Positions 41,001 to 64,000 of a stretch of 64,000 bases of DNA are shown here, one piece after another. Positions within the stretch are counted from its first letter, which is position 1; each line of letters starts with the position of its first letter. The DNA is from Amblyornis subalaris. Taxonomy: Eukaryota > Chordata > Aves > Passeriformes > Ptilonorhynchidae. Below the pieces are notes generated by a model. The model saw nothing but the letters and a program-made list of their open reading frames with translations. It was not told the DNA's origin and did no database searches. Made by a program: the position numbers and the translations under genes. Location of the stretch: assembly GCA_018881555.1 (NCBI GenBank), contig JACAXG010000169.1, positions 1,466,977 through 1,530,976 of the forward strand, written 5' to 3'.

Positions 41001-42092
41001 GGGCACATTCCACTGGGAACAGCCCCAGAGCAGCCTCATGTCTGGTGGAGGCAGTGGAGAATATTCCCAGGGGAGTGTGCATTTCCTGTACAATCCAGTC
41101 CTGGTGCCTGCCAGGTCCCAGTATCACCCTGCACTGGTGAACAGCACCTGCTTTAAAGGTTTACCTCAGTGGCAAAGCTTTTCCATCACTGTAACAGAAC
41201 TTGTAAAAGCAATTCCCATCCTCTGTGAGGGAGCTGTTCATTCTTTATGTCCTTGCAGCCTCTTTGAGGATGACAACTTCTTTGAAACACCATCTCCTAA
41301 ACCACTGAAGCCTCAAGTTCCCTCTGAAGAGGAGGATGAGGAGGAAGTGGTATGTATTTGGATATTTGGGTGTTCGAGGCTTTAGCCTGTGGCTTGTCTG
41401 TAAAATCCTCCCTGTGGCAGTGGGGGACTGGCTGAGCTTGGAGCTTCCCANCCATTCCCTGTGTAAAGCAGGGATATGTGAGGTTGCTGATTGAGCTGGG
41501 AGGGGCTGGCTTGGCTGAGGGAGTGGTGACAGACTCCTGCTGGCATGAAATCAGTGAGACTTGCCAGATTAATTGAAGGGTTTTAGTGTCTGGCCTTCTC
41601 CAGACCCTTTTAGTCTCTAAGCAGCTCCTGGAATCATAGAACCACAAAACCCTTAACGTTGGAAAAGACATTTAAGATCTTCAAGTCCAACTGTCAGTGT
41701 AGCACCATTAAACCATGTCCTCCTATTGTGCTACATCCACNCATTTTTTGAACACTCCAGGGATGGTGACTCCACACTGCCCTGGGCAGCCTGTTCTAAT
41801 GCTTTACATTCCTTTCCATGAAGAATTTTTTCCTGATATCTAATCTAAACCTAATCTAAACACTAAGACATCATGTGAGAAATAAAAACTTGGGTAATGA
41901 GGCTTCTCATTCCCAGCTCCTTGAAGCTGGCAGAGATTTCAGAGCAGTTTGTGCAGCAATTATGAAATCCCAGGAAGCTGTTGGGACTGACCGGTTTCCC
42001 TCTGGTGTGACTTGCAGAGCATGAAGGGGCGTCCCCCTCCTGCCCCACTCTTTGGTGACGATGATGATGATGACCTGGACTGGCTGGGATGA
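17823..42092 (+). CDS. FKBP15: FKBP15 (WAFL), FK506-binding protein 15, complete, 29 coding exons
   Basis: Spliced exons give about 1,235 residues, against about 1,219 for human FKBP15. All exon phases join without a frameshift. Order: acidic N-terminus ([15 protein letters not shown]), WASP-homology 1-like domain (about 70-170), FKBP-type domain (about 188-286), Pro/Ser/Gln-rich linker (about 290-500), long coiled coil (about 520-935), disordered acidic region, and an acidic tail ending [11 protein letters not shown]. The family protein sits on early endosomes, binds actin/WIP and associates with the WASH complex to promote endosome transport. The start is the first ATG in the CpG island and matches the family N-terminus. 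Exon 8 has a weak donor (GTCCAA at 24320) and exon 3 has a tandem NAGNAG acceptor. Exon coordinates are in the block entries that follow. Identity is near certain and each splice site is read by eye. Confidence 0.97.
19536..19541 (+). promoter_or_regulatory. FKBP15: NAGNAG tandem splice acceptor at FKBP15 exon 3
   Basis: The acceptor reads CCCCAGCAG/GCC. Using either AG keeps the frame and adds or drops one residue (Ala-Gly versus Gly) next to the basic KKGQTAA segment. Such sites are commonly spliced both ways. Confidence 0.7.
21165..21420 (+). repeat. CR1 LINE 3' fragment in FKBP15 intron 4
   Basis: The copy runs from 'aggttggatattagggaaaat' to 'ctaaatgactctgtgattgt'. It has typical CR1 phrases ('ggttggactcaatgatcttgg') but lacks a clean terminal octamer array. 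Confidence 0.85.
23413..25393 (+). CDS. FKBP15: FKBP15 exons 7-9: FKBP-type peptidyl-prolyl isomerase domain
   Basis: Exons: 23413-23562, 24251-24319 and 25250-25393, residues about 166-286. Aligned by eye with FKBP12, the pocket keeps the Tyr of VAYTGWLF, Phe-Asp of VFDS, Val-Ile of KVIK, Trp of GWEEG, Tyr of AWAYG and Phe of LVFEVE. The FKBP12 Phe46 position is Leu and the His87 position is not His. Mammalian FKBP15 is reported to have weak or no isomerase activity. Several pocket residues kept here leave activity open. The exon 8 donor reads AAG/GTCCAACT, well off consensus, but the downstream exon joins in frame at the expected VIK/GWEEG point. Confidence 0.95.
23700..23935 (+). repeat. 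CR1 LINE 3' fragment in FKBP15 intron 7
   Basis: 'ttcttcactgaaagggttgt' and 'ttggacttgataatcttag' mark a diverged CR1 3' end that finishes at 'tgtttctattattcca'. It is the same group as the copies at 21165 and 26310. Confidence 0.85.
25813..30623 (+). CDS. FKBP15: FKBP15 exons 10-16: Ser/Pro/Gln-rich linker
   Basis: Exons: 25813-25958, 26969-27017, 27720-27839, 28061-28154, 28861-28964, 29652-29745 and 30514-30623, residues about 287-525. The conserved landmark is [18 protein letters not shown], shared with human FKBP15. It is followed by low-complexity Ala/Pro/Gln/Tyr sequence ([11 protein letters not shown]) and then the start of helical sequence, [20 protein letters not shown]. The linker is expected to be disordered. 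Introns contain CR1 copies at about 26310-26600 and 27175-27255. Confidence 0.93.
26310..26600 (+). repeat. CR1 LINE 3' fragment in FKBP15 intron 10
   Basis: The copy starts at about 'gagggtatagcccagtgggg', passes through 'gggacgggcgagaggaaact' and 'aaagggtggtcaggcattgg', and ends 'ttttccaactataacaattctatg'. It is moderately diverged. Confidence 0.85.
27175..27255 (+). repeat. Short CR1 tail with internal duplication in FKBP15 intron 11
   Basis: Only the last 80 bases of a CR1 3' end are present. The segment 'gattaatggttggact' occurs twice in a row (about 27175 and 27197), a small local duplication inside the tail. Confidence 0.75.
30999..39906 (+). CDS. FKBP15: FKBP15 exons 17-26: long coiled coil
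   Basis: Exons: 30999-31109, 31756-31850, 32452-32554, 35842-36013, 36855-36991, 37322-37477, 37901-38053, 38372-38464, 38886-38996 and 39799-39906, residues about 526-938. Almost every exon is Glu/Gln/Lys/Leu-rich heptad sequence (for example [20 protein letters not shown]). In the family this segment has weak similarity to SMC/myosin rods, mediates self-association and targets the protein to endosomes. The last exon carries the conserved [19 protein letters not shown]. The 3.3-kb intron between exons 19 and 20 (32555-35841) holds no gene that I can see. Confidence 0.93.
36280..36760 (+). repeat. CR1 LINE fragment just upstream of FKBP15 exon 21
   Basis: The copy includes upstream CR1 text ('ggggctggagtgtgtccagg', 'gggctcagcctggagaaaag') and runs into 'aatggttgcaaagcattgca'. 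It ends roughly 100 bp before the exon 21 acceptor at 36854 and contains several Ns. Confidence 0.85.
39155..39445 (-). repeat. CR1 LINE 3' fragment in FKBP15 intron 25
   Basis: The plus strand starts 'cctagaatcacaatcacaca' and continues 'ggttggaagggaccttaaag', the reverse complement of a CR1 3' end. Subfamily as at 11161 and 51955. Confidence 0.9.
40118..42092 (+). CDS. FKBP15: FKBP15 exons 27-29: acidic disordered tail and LF-type terminal motif
   Basis: Exons: 40118-40845 (728 bp, the largest), 41259-41349 and 42018-42092 with stop TGA at 42090-42092. Exon 27 starts in the conserved helix end ([13 protein letters not shown]) and then becomes Glu/Pro/Gly/Ser-rich and poorly conserved. Exons 28-29 contain [15 protein letters not shown] and [15 protein letters not shown], matching the human C-terminus. 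Both have a Leu-Phe followed by acidic residues, reminiscent of the LFa repeats in FAM21 tails that bind retromer. That functional reading is inference. Confidence 0.95.
41632..41870 (-). repeat. CR1 LINE 3' fragment in FKBP15 intron 28
   Basis: The copy begins 'atcatagaaccacaaaaccc' and contains 'gttggaaaagacatttaaga'. This older 'ttggaaaagacctttaagat' type is also seen at 57188. Confidence 0.85.
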
Positions 42093-43775
42093 AGATGTGG
42101 CTGCTGAGCCCTCTCCTCTGGGCACGGCCTCTTCCCGTGCTCCAAGCCCTTGGCGAGCCGCGGATGTGGGACGTTGGGAATGACCAGGGACTTCCCAGGC
42201 TCTTGTCCTGCAGATTGGTGGGGGCTGGCAGCAGGTGGCTCTTCTTGCACTCGTGGGTGGCTCAGCCCCGTTGCTCTGAGCTGCCACACACGCTGGGCTT
42301 GGGCTGAGTGCAGGAGCCAACCAGTCCCACAGCACTTCCCACCACCGTGCCCCTCCCCTGAGCCCTGGATTCATTAACCTCAAACTTTATGCAAATAGGA
42401 ACTTTGTGAAGTGCTTCAGCAGAGCAAGTCTGGCGGGACCCTGCAGTGGGAACAGCCTGTTAAAAAATCAGACTAAAATCTCCTTCTCCAGTGAAGAACT
42501 CCTTGGAATATTTCTCTTAGTCCCCAGGGTGGCTCCCAGGGACCCCGCACCCTCTCACTACTGTGTCNGAGCCATGTGCCATTGGAGATTCCACCAGGAG
42601 TCCCAGGCAGGTGTTTCTTGGGAGCCACTGGCTCTGCACAAGCAGCTTGGGGAGCCCCGGGGGCTGAGGTGGTTCAGGTGGGCACCGACTCTGAGCTGTG
42701 GCACAGGTGCTGCTGCAGCTGCAGTGCTGGACCTGGGGGCTCTGTGAGAGCAGGGCCCGAGCCCATCTGAGCAGCTGTGCTGGTGTAAGGAGCCCAATGC
42801 CTGCTGTGTGCTGGAGAGAGGGCTCCCACACTCACAGGCACCTCCNCTCCTGTGCCCACAGCTGAGGTGATTTTTGCTGGGCTGTTTCCCTGGCAGAGGG
42901 AGCTGCAGTACAGCTCTGGGATGTGCTGTTTGTGTGGGAAGTNCCTCCCGGCAGCCCAGGCCCTCTCCTGTGCCTTTGGCTCTGCTGCTGTTAAAGTGTG
43001 ACCATCCCAGCACAAGTTAAACTGTAGAGAGGGGTGGGACGCAAGCCCCAGGCTGCGCTGGGCAGTTGGGTTTGGGGTGTAACCCTGCACTCTGAGGGGA
43101 CCAAGAGGGGAAGGGAGTGAGGACAGAGCTGGGCACACAGCCCCAAGCTCCCACAGCACTTTTATTCTACANTCATTGGCACTAACACAACTTCAACTCA
43201 GCAGTCCTTTGTCTTTAAAACAAATAAACCCCTTCACTCAATAAAATGAAAGGATTTAAACTAATTCTACTAATTCTAGGGTTTAGTTTCTACAACTGCC
43301 TCTACAATCTCTGACTGGAAATAGATTTTTGGCTCCTTAAAGGTGATTTCTTGGGAGAAAAACACCTGAAAGAGCACTGGGTGTTCTTTTGGGGTGGGGC
43401 AGGTCCTTGTCCCTGTGCCACACACTCAATGCCACAAATTGTCAAATGCAGCTGAAAGGGGGACAGAGACCAAATCTTGTGCCACAGTCCCTGCCAGGTT
43501 GGGTGACTGGAGCTGGGGCTTCCTGGGAGCCACTCCAGGAGTTGCTCAGTGCTGAACANGATGGTGTTTGAAACCCAGATTTTCTGGGGGTCCTTGTGCT
43601 GCTCTGAGTGTCAGTGCCCTGATGTGGCCTCTGGCCCCCGTCCATGCAGTGTCCCAGGGGAGATCATTGCTCATACTAACAAGTTCCACTTCTTGTTCCC
43701 CATTACNGATAGACAACCTGAGGGATTTGCATTTCACTTCTTGGAAAATAAAGTGCAATTAAACCTGTATTTTTT
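42093..43775 (+). other. FKBP15: FKBP15 3' UTR with alternative polyadenylation signals
   Basis: No further coding exon follows the TGA at 42090-42092. Canonical AATAAA hexamers occur at 43223-43228, 43240-43245 and 43747-43752. Use of the first pair would give a UTR of about 1.15 kb and the last about 1.67 kb. The exact cleavage site is unknown. Confidence 0.65.
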
Positions 43776-44598
43776 GCTTGCATGGGCTTTTCTTTAGTCT
43801 GGCTTCATGTGTCACTTAAAAACTGACTTAGCTCTGACTTAANTCAGGAATAATTCAATCTGGAAACTGTTCTTGCTGTTAAACCCCTCTTGGGGAAAGA
43901 AGAGAATGTCCCTTTGTGCTGTGGCTCCTTGGGCTCTCACACTGCACCATGGTGGTGTGAAAAGCTGAAGTACAAAAGAACTGTGCTGGTCACAGGGGTC
44001 ACTTGCCTGGTTCCCCTCAGGCTTTAGGGGAGGGGACCTCGGGCATCTTGCAGGGGTTTGCACAGCCCTGTCCCTCCTGAGCTGCTCAGGGGCTGGGGGA
44101 AGGTGCAGCTCTGCTGTGCCTGTGAGCCCTGAGCAGGGACTGGGGTGCAGGAGTCGCGCTTGAAACTTGTCCCTCCCCCAGCAGGTACCACAACCCCTTC
44201 CCCATCTTGGCATCTCCCTCTACCTCAGCCTGGAGCTCCCAGTTTTTTCCTGGCTCANGATCTAAATTAACCCTGTTTGTCCTCTGTGCCTGTGTGTGCG
44301 CCTGTGGGGTGCAGGGAGGTGAAGGTGAGGGAGCTCTGGGCTGCCAGGGCACAGCTGGGAGGGAGGGATATGCCAGGGCCCAGAGAGGACGATGCTGCCA
44401 CGGGGGCTGTGAAGGGGCAAATCCTGATCCGAGTGCCGAGTTCTGGCCAGAGGAGGACGTACCTAAGGGGGTGTTGCTGGAGGGAGCTGGGGGATCTCCT
44501 TCACTCCTGGCCCTGGTGCTCAGCCCCTGCCCTGCCTGCCGAACTCGTGGCCTNGGATTCACAGAAAAACACCCGGACACGGCGCTGTGCCCACGTCT
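43776..44598. other. Intergenic spacer between the convergent FKBP15 and RING genes
   Basis: No domain, RNA gene or repeat is recognisable here. The long frames on both strands reflect rising GC content. The RING gene's 3' UTR probably ends near its right edge. Confidence 0.5.
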
Positions 44599-44601
44599 GG
44601 C

Positions 44602-44607
44602 TTTAAT
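44602..44607 (-). terminator. Possible polyadenylation signal of the RING/TM gene
   Basis: The minus strand reads ATTAAA (the plus strand has TTTAAT), about 550 bases past the stop codon at 45159-45161. ATTAAA is the second most common poly(A) hexamer. No AATAAA was seen nearby. Confidence 0.4.
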
Positions 44608-45158
44608 CTCTCGTGTCTCTGCGGGGCTGAGNCCATCCCCGGCTGCCTCATCCCTCTGCAGGCGCCGCGCCGGGCTCTCTCCTCCCGGGAAACGGCTTGG
44701 AGTTGCCTCGGAACAGNTTCGCCGCCGGGGCAGCTCTGGGGGACCCTTCCCGTCCCCTCTCAGCCCGTCCCCGCTGCCTGCGAGGCTGGCCGGAGCCGGG
44801 GGAACGTTCCGGTCCCTGGGACTGCGGCACCGGGAAGCGAAGGCGGCCCCACGCCGCGCCCCNCGCCGAGCTGCCGCGGGGGCCGGGGACAGCGAGACGG
44901 AGCGTGAACACAGCCAGACCCCGCGGGGAGCAAAGCACTGTAATAAGTTAATTTTTAAAGAGTCTGATGCCCCGGGGCTCGCGTGCGGGGCAGCCGAGCG
45001 TCCTGCGGGCCCCAGGGCCGGATCCAGGCAGGTGCNGAGCCCCGGCCGCGGCCGTGTCCCTGCCCACCGACGTGTCCGTGGCCGAGAAGTCCCCGACCCA
45101 CCGCCGGGTCCATCCACTGGGGTGAGATGGGATGGGATTCCCCCTCCGCCAGCCGAAC

Positions 45159-45692
45159 CTACTTGAGGAAGACGAGCAGGAGGAAGGTGGAGACGATGAG
45201 CACGAGGATGCCGGCGGCGAAGCCGAGGCGCAGGTTCTCCATGGAGGCCAGGGGGGGCTGCGCGTCCAGCAGCAGCCCCCGGCCCAGCAGCCCCAGCACG
45301 AAGGCGCCGGAGTCGCGGCGGAGGCCGCAGGGGGACACGGAGCTGCTCACGGTGAACACGGGGGCGTGGGGCGAGCACGCGGCGGANGGCGACAGCCCGT
45401 GGCTCGGGGCCGGAGGGGCACCGCCGCCGTCCCCCTGCTNCGGCTCCCCACGCGGGGTCCCCGGGCCCGGTGTCGCCCCGGGAGCCGCCGGGGCCAGCTC
45501 GGGCAGCAGCGTGACCGTCCTGCAGAAGGGGCAGCTGACGAAGGCCACGGTGGCGGCGCGGCAGACGAGGCGGCGCAGGCAGCTCTGGCACAGCGAGTGG
45601 CGGCAGGGCAGCTGCTGCGGGCCGCCCCCGGAGCCCCAGTAGGCCTCGAAGCAGATCCCGCACTCCCGCCCGGGCTCGGGCCCCGCTGCCAT
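45159..45692 (-). CDS. Small RING-finger E3 ligase with C-terminal membrane anchor, single exon
   Basis: The protein has 177 residues from ATG 45692-45690 to TAG 45161-45159. A C3HC4 RING lies at residues 11-57: C11-x2-C14-x15-C30-x-H32-x2-C35-x2-C38-x15-C54-x2-C57. A Gly/Pro/Ala-rich middle follows, and a hydrophobic helix at about 156-174 (LGFAAGILVLIVSTFLLLV) ends in FLK, so it is probably tail-anchored with the RING in the cytosol. The plan (N-terminal RING, C-terminal TM, under 250 residues, one coding exon) is that of the RNF152/RNF182/RNF183/RNF186 group, whose members ubiquitinate proteins on ER, lysosomal or mitochondrial membranes. Sequence identity to any named member seems too low to assign a symbol. 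RNF183 is a neighbour of the FKBP15 region in mammals, so it is one candidate. Two codons contain N. Confidence 0.85.
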   Translation of the reverse strand: MAAGPEPGRECGICFEAYWGSGGGPQQLPCRHSLCQSCLRRLVCRAATVAFVSCPFCRTVTLLPELAPAAPGATPGPGTPRGEPXQGDGGGAPPAPSHGLSXSAACSPHAPVFTVSSSVSPCGLRRDSGAFVLGLLGRGLLLDAQPPLASMENLRLGFAAGILVLIVSTFLLLVFLK

Positions 45693-45929
45693 CGCGCTCC
45701 GCGGGCACGGCCCGGCCCGGCCCGGCCGCCGCTTTTGAAGGCGGGGGGCGGCGATGGCCGAGCCCGGGGAGGGGTGAGGGAACCCGGGGAGGGGTGAGGG
45801 GGCCTGGGCGGCCGCCCCTCGCTGAACTTCAGCCTGGCCCCAGGGTGCCCGGCGGGCGCTGGAGCGGCACAGCGGGAACGCTCCTCCTCCAGCAGAGCCG
45901 CTGCCCCAAAACACCTGCTGCTCTTTCCC

Positions 45930-48338
45930 TTTCCCCTTTCCAAATCCAGTGTATTCTCAATAGTTCCCGAGCACAGTTTCTATCTACTAATTTACTTTAG
46001 GACCACGTCAGCAGTGGATACGGCAGCCCCGTCCTGCATCCATTGCCCATCAGCCCTGGGGTCTGTTTGTCACCCGGCGCAGGAGGTGGCCCTGGCCAGT
46101 GACCAGCCAGGCCAGTGGCCACCGCGGGGTTCCAGAGCCTGTCCAGTGGATGTTTGTGCCAAGCACAGGGAGGCTGCAGCCCCCCACTCGACTGTCCAGC
46201 ACTGCTGGGGCTGGGTGGGGCCAAAGAGTGCAGATGCTTTTTCTTNATTTTTTTTTTTCCCCGCAATCTCTGAAAACAGCCCAGCACAGCCTGAGGTGAC
46301 ACGGGGCACGGCTCGGTGCGAACAGGCTGGCAGTGCCCGGACTCCCGGGTGATGCTCCAGCTGTTCTGTCCGACCCGTGGCTGCCCGGGGTTGTCCCTGC
46401 CCCTGGGGGTGAAGGACAGCCNGGCCCTGCCGGCGCTCCGGGCGGAGCTGGCGCTGGCACCTATTTACGGGCATTGTCCCATGGCGGACCTTGCCCTGAG
46501 CTCCTGTTACCCATTACCACCCCCAGCACGGCCCGGCGGGCAGCGGGTGGGATGGAGGGGGCGGTGGGGATGGAGTTCGGGCAGTGGGGGATGGAGTTCG
46601 GGCAGTGGGGGATGGAGGGGGCGGTGGGATGGGGGGGTGGGGGGGCAGGGGGGTGGAGGCGGTGTTGCAGCATCGCTGCTGCTGAGCGGGTCTCGGGGCA
46701 GCCCTCGGTACTCTCCAGCCGGACCCGTGGGGTCCCTGTGTGGTCCCTGANCGCCCCGGGAGATGGGGGTCCCGGAGGGTTTCCCTGCGAGGCTGGATCC
46801 ACCCTCCCTGCCTCCCCCCAGCCAGGGCTTCTGCCTCCCTCCTCCTCCCTGATCCCAGGGAATGCCGAGGCGAGGGGGAGCAGGGAGTTGCGGGTGAGTG
46901 ACCCAAGACTCTTCCTGCCCTCATTCGGACACCTCCTTCAGGGCTCCCCCCCTGCATCCCAAGCACCAGCTGCTCCTGGTNTATCCCCCGCCCTGTCCCC
47001 TGGATAGGACCTGCCTGCTCCGATGTGCAGCAGCAGCAAAACATGAAAACAAAGGCTGGAAACATGCCCAGGATGTTCCCAAGGAGCCGGCCCTGCTGCT
47101 GTGGCACGTTCCCAGGACACTGGTGGCACACGGTGCTGGGCACTGGCCACCTCCGCAGGGCCCCACACGTGTCCCACAGGGATGCTCTGCACGGGGCAGC
47201 TCATGTGAGACAANCCAAGTGCACGGTCCAAGGTCTCCCCCCGCCTGGACATCCCCGAGGCAGCTCTGCAGGGAGCAACACCCTCGGGGAAGTCCAAGAT
47301 CCTCAAATTCTTCCCAGTTTGACAAGGAGAGGAGGAGGTGACACTGGGACAGCCAGGCACGTGGCGGCTCCGGCTTTCAGGCATTCCCCCTACAGAAGGA
47401 AAGAGGCAGCAAACACCCCTCGGCAGAAACCAGCTGCAGTTTTATGGCTGCTCCTGGGAAAGGGCTGTGGTGGGACCAGGCTCGTTGTGACATTTTTATA
47501 TTTCAAGGTGAAGAGCCGAGGGACAGACAGGAATTGTTACTTATTAAGGACAACGGAGAACTCCCCACACCCCAATGCACGGGGACACCGTGGATCTGAG
47601 CTGGGCACAGCCCCAGCCNCAGCCCCAGCACTGCCTCAGTGCTGTCCACTGGCAGCGACGCTTTCTGCTCCCAACCTGATTTTTGGATGAGGGACCCCAC
47701 TGGGCTCCTCTGGCCAGAGCAGGGCCCTCCAGTCCCGGGGCCGTTGCAGACTCTGCCCTCCCACCAGAGCAGGAATTAAGGGTCGGGGAGCTCCAGGCTC
47801 TGCCCTGGCACCCACTGCCTGAGGCTGCAGCCCCAGACACGCTCCTGTGGGTCTCCAGAGCAGAAGCCCCAGACCTTTGGCNTGACAGAGGAGCAAGGCA
47901 CTGTCAGCAGACGGAGAACAGCACGTCCTGGCCGAGTCCTCCCACGGGAGATTCCCCCACCTCTGGGCAGCACTGCTGGAAGCACTCCCTGTGTCGCTGC
48001 TGAGCCAGGGAGGGGCCTTCCCAGAGGCAAATACCTCTGCGAGACAGCAGGAGCCACAGGTGCTCCCAGTTTGTCACCCAGTGCTCCCAGGCACGGGGAC
48101 GCTGGGCGGGCAGGCAGGACGAGGGGATTCATCTGCAGGAGCCCGAGGTGGAGGCTGAGGAGCCATCGGGGAGCTGGGAGGATGCTGAGCCTCCCGGGTG
48201 CAGCCAGCGCGGGCCGGGCACGGGGAGGGCGGTGCTGGTCATGCTGGTGAGGGACTGTTAACAATGGCACGAGCAGCACAGGGAACACCCCGGGAAGGGG
48301 AACACTCCGGGAACGGGGGCGGTGCCTCCCGGCCCGGC
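45930..48338. other. GC-rich spacer and LRSAM1 3' UTR, no assignable gene
   Basis: The left part (about 45.93-47.4 kb) has long open frames on all strands with Pro/Gly/Ala/Arg-rich translations, typical of GC-rich non-coding DNA. The right part probably holds the LRSAM1 3' UTR, but no clear AATAAA was found on the minus strand. A 25-bp tandem repeat lies at about 46540-46650. Confidence 0.5.
46540..46650. repeat. Purine-rich tandem repeat, about 25-bp unit
   Basis: Repeated 'gatggagttcgggcagtggg' units (about 46569 and 46594) are flanked by 'gatggagggggcggtggg' variants (about 46553 and 46611). The tract is G-rich on the plus strand with several G runs of 4-8. Confidence 0.8.
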
Positions 48339-63470
<15,132 letters not shown>

Positions 63471-64000
63471 CTAAGGTATTAACAGAGAAGATATTCACGA
63501 TATTCAAACAACTCTCAGGTCTTCTACACATCTATGCTGTTGGGACTACCCTCAGGCCCAGAAGAACAACTTAAAATTGATTTTAGACAATACTTTCTGG
63601 GTTAAAAAAATGTTTTTTCCACCAGCCCTGGATACAGGGTTTGTCAGGCTACCACAGGCAGTGAGAAACCCTGTTCACCACCAACATCTGGTGCTGAATT
63701 TAGATGCAGGAACTGGGAATCAGAGTGTCCAGGGCAGCACTCCCCAACTTCAGCTCCCACAGGCTGAACCTAAAGCTGCCCCTGAGCAGAGACCCTGAGT
63801 GTGCCCTTAAACACTGCTCTGGGTCCTCAACATAACCACACCAGGGAGAATGGAAAAACTTGAAAGTTTTGGGAGATCAACAGGACTCTGCTTGCTGAGA
63901 GCATCTGCTTGGCAGTGGGAGCCACTGGGGCTGCACCAAGCTGGGACTACATAACTCAGCCTGGCTTTTCCTGCTCTTTTCCTGCTCCTTTCCAGCTCTT
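63471..64000. other. LRSAM1 intron up to the window edge
   Basis: The acceptor of the first visible LRSAM1 exon is the minus-strand CTTAG at 63471-63475. No further LRR-coding exon, repeat or RNA gene could be recognised between there and the end of the window. Confidence 0.5.

Larger units (their letters stand above)
44600..45920. promoter_or_regulatory. CpG island covering the RING/TM gene and its promoter
   Basis: Very high GC and CpG density spans the whole single-exon gene and about 230 bases upstream of its start. A short (CCCGG)n run at about 45707-45730 and a duplicated 'acccggggaggggtgaggg' at 45772-45800 lie upstream of the ATG. No TATA box is seen. Confidence 0.7.

Noticed and set aside
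44086..45708. 540-codon minus-strand frame overlapping the RING gene
   Set aside because: It is an alternative frame of the same GC-rich DNA. Only the frame with the RING Cys/His pattern and the TM helix makes sense.
46333..47690. Several 130-220-codon frames on both strands
   Set aside because: Pro/Gly/Ala/Arg-rich translations on every strand indicate GC-rich non-coding DNA. No domain, splice structure or homology.

Overview
The window is vertebrate nuclear DNA, almost certainly from a bird. Genes are split into many short exons by small introns, CpG-island promoters are present, and CR1 LINE 3'-ends are the only abundant interspersed repeat. Several CR1 copies share a near-identical long 3' segment of the kind common in songbirds, so a passerine is my best guess (inference). 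Isolated single Ns are scattered throughout, so codons containing N are uncertain.

Layout. (1) 1-17.4 kb has no coding sequence that I can assign. It is flanked on the right by a CpG island. A strong minus-strand splice donor at 17399-17400 suggests a 5' non-coding exon of a divergent gene. By mammalian synteny that gene would be SLC31A1 (copper transporter CTR1), and this stretch would be its first intron (inference). (2) 17.82-42.09 kb, plus strand: complete FKBP15 (WAFL) in 29 coding exons, about 1,235 residues, with a 3' UTR to about 43.25 or 43.77 kb. (3) 45.16-45.69 kb, minus strand: an intact single-exon gene for a 177-residue RING-finger protein with a C-terminal membrane anchor, in its own CpG island. 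(4) 48.34-63.47 kb, minus strand: 19 exons of LRSAM1, a leucine-rich-repeat/SAM/RING E3 ligase. About the first 110 residues lie beyond the right edge.

FKBP15 and the RING gene are tail to tail, and the RING gene and LRSAM1 lie in tandem. In mammals FKBP15 and LRSAM1 are on the same chromosome arm but megabases apart, so this adjacency reflects rearrangement. FKBP15 acts on early endosomes with actin/WASH machinery. LRSAM1 ubiquitinates TSG101 (ESCRT-I) and bacteria-associated targets. The RING/TM protein belongs to a type usually found on endomembranes. Shared endosomal themes are noted, but nothing in the sequence shows co-regulation. I found no tRNA, rRNA or CRISPR array and no clearly novel multi-gene system.
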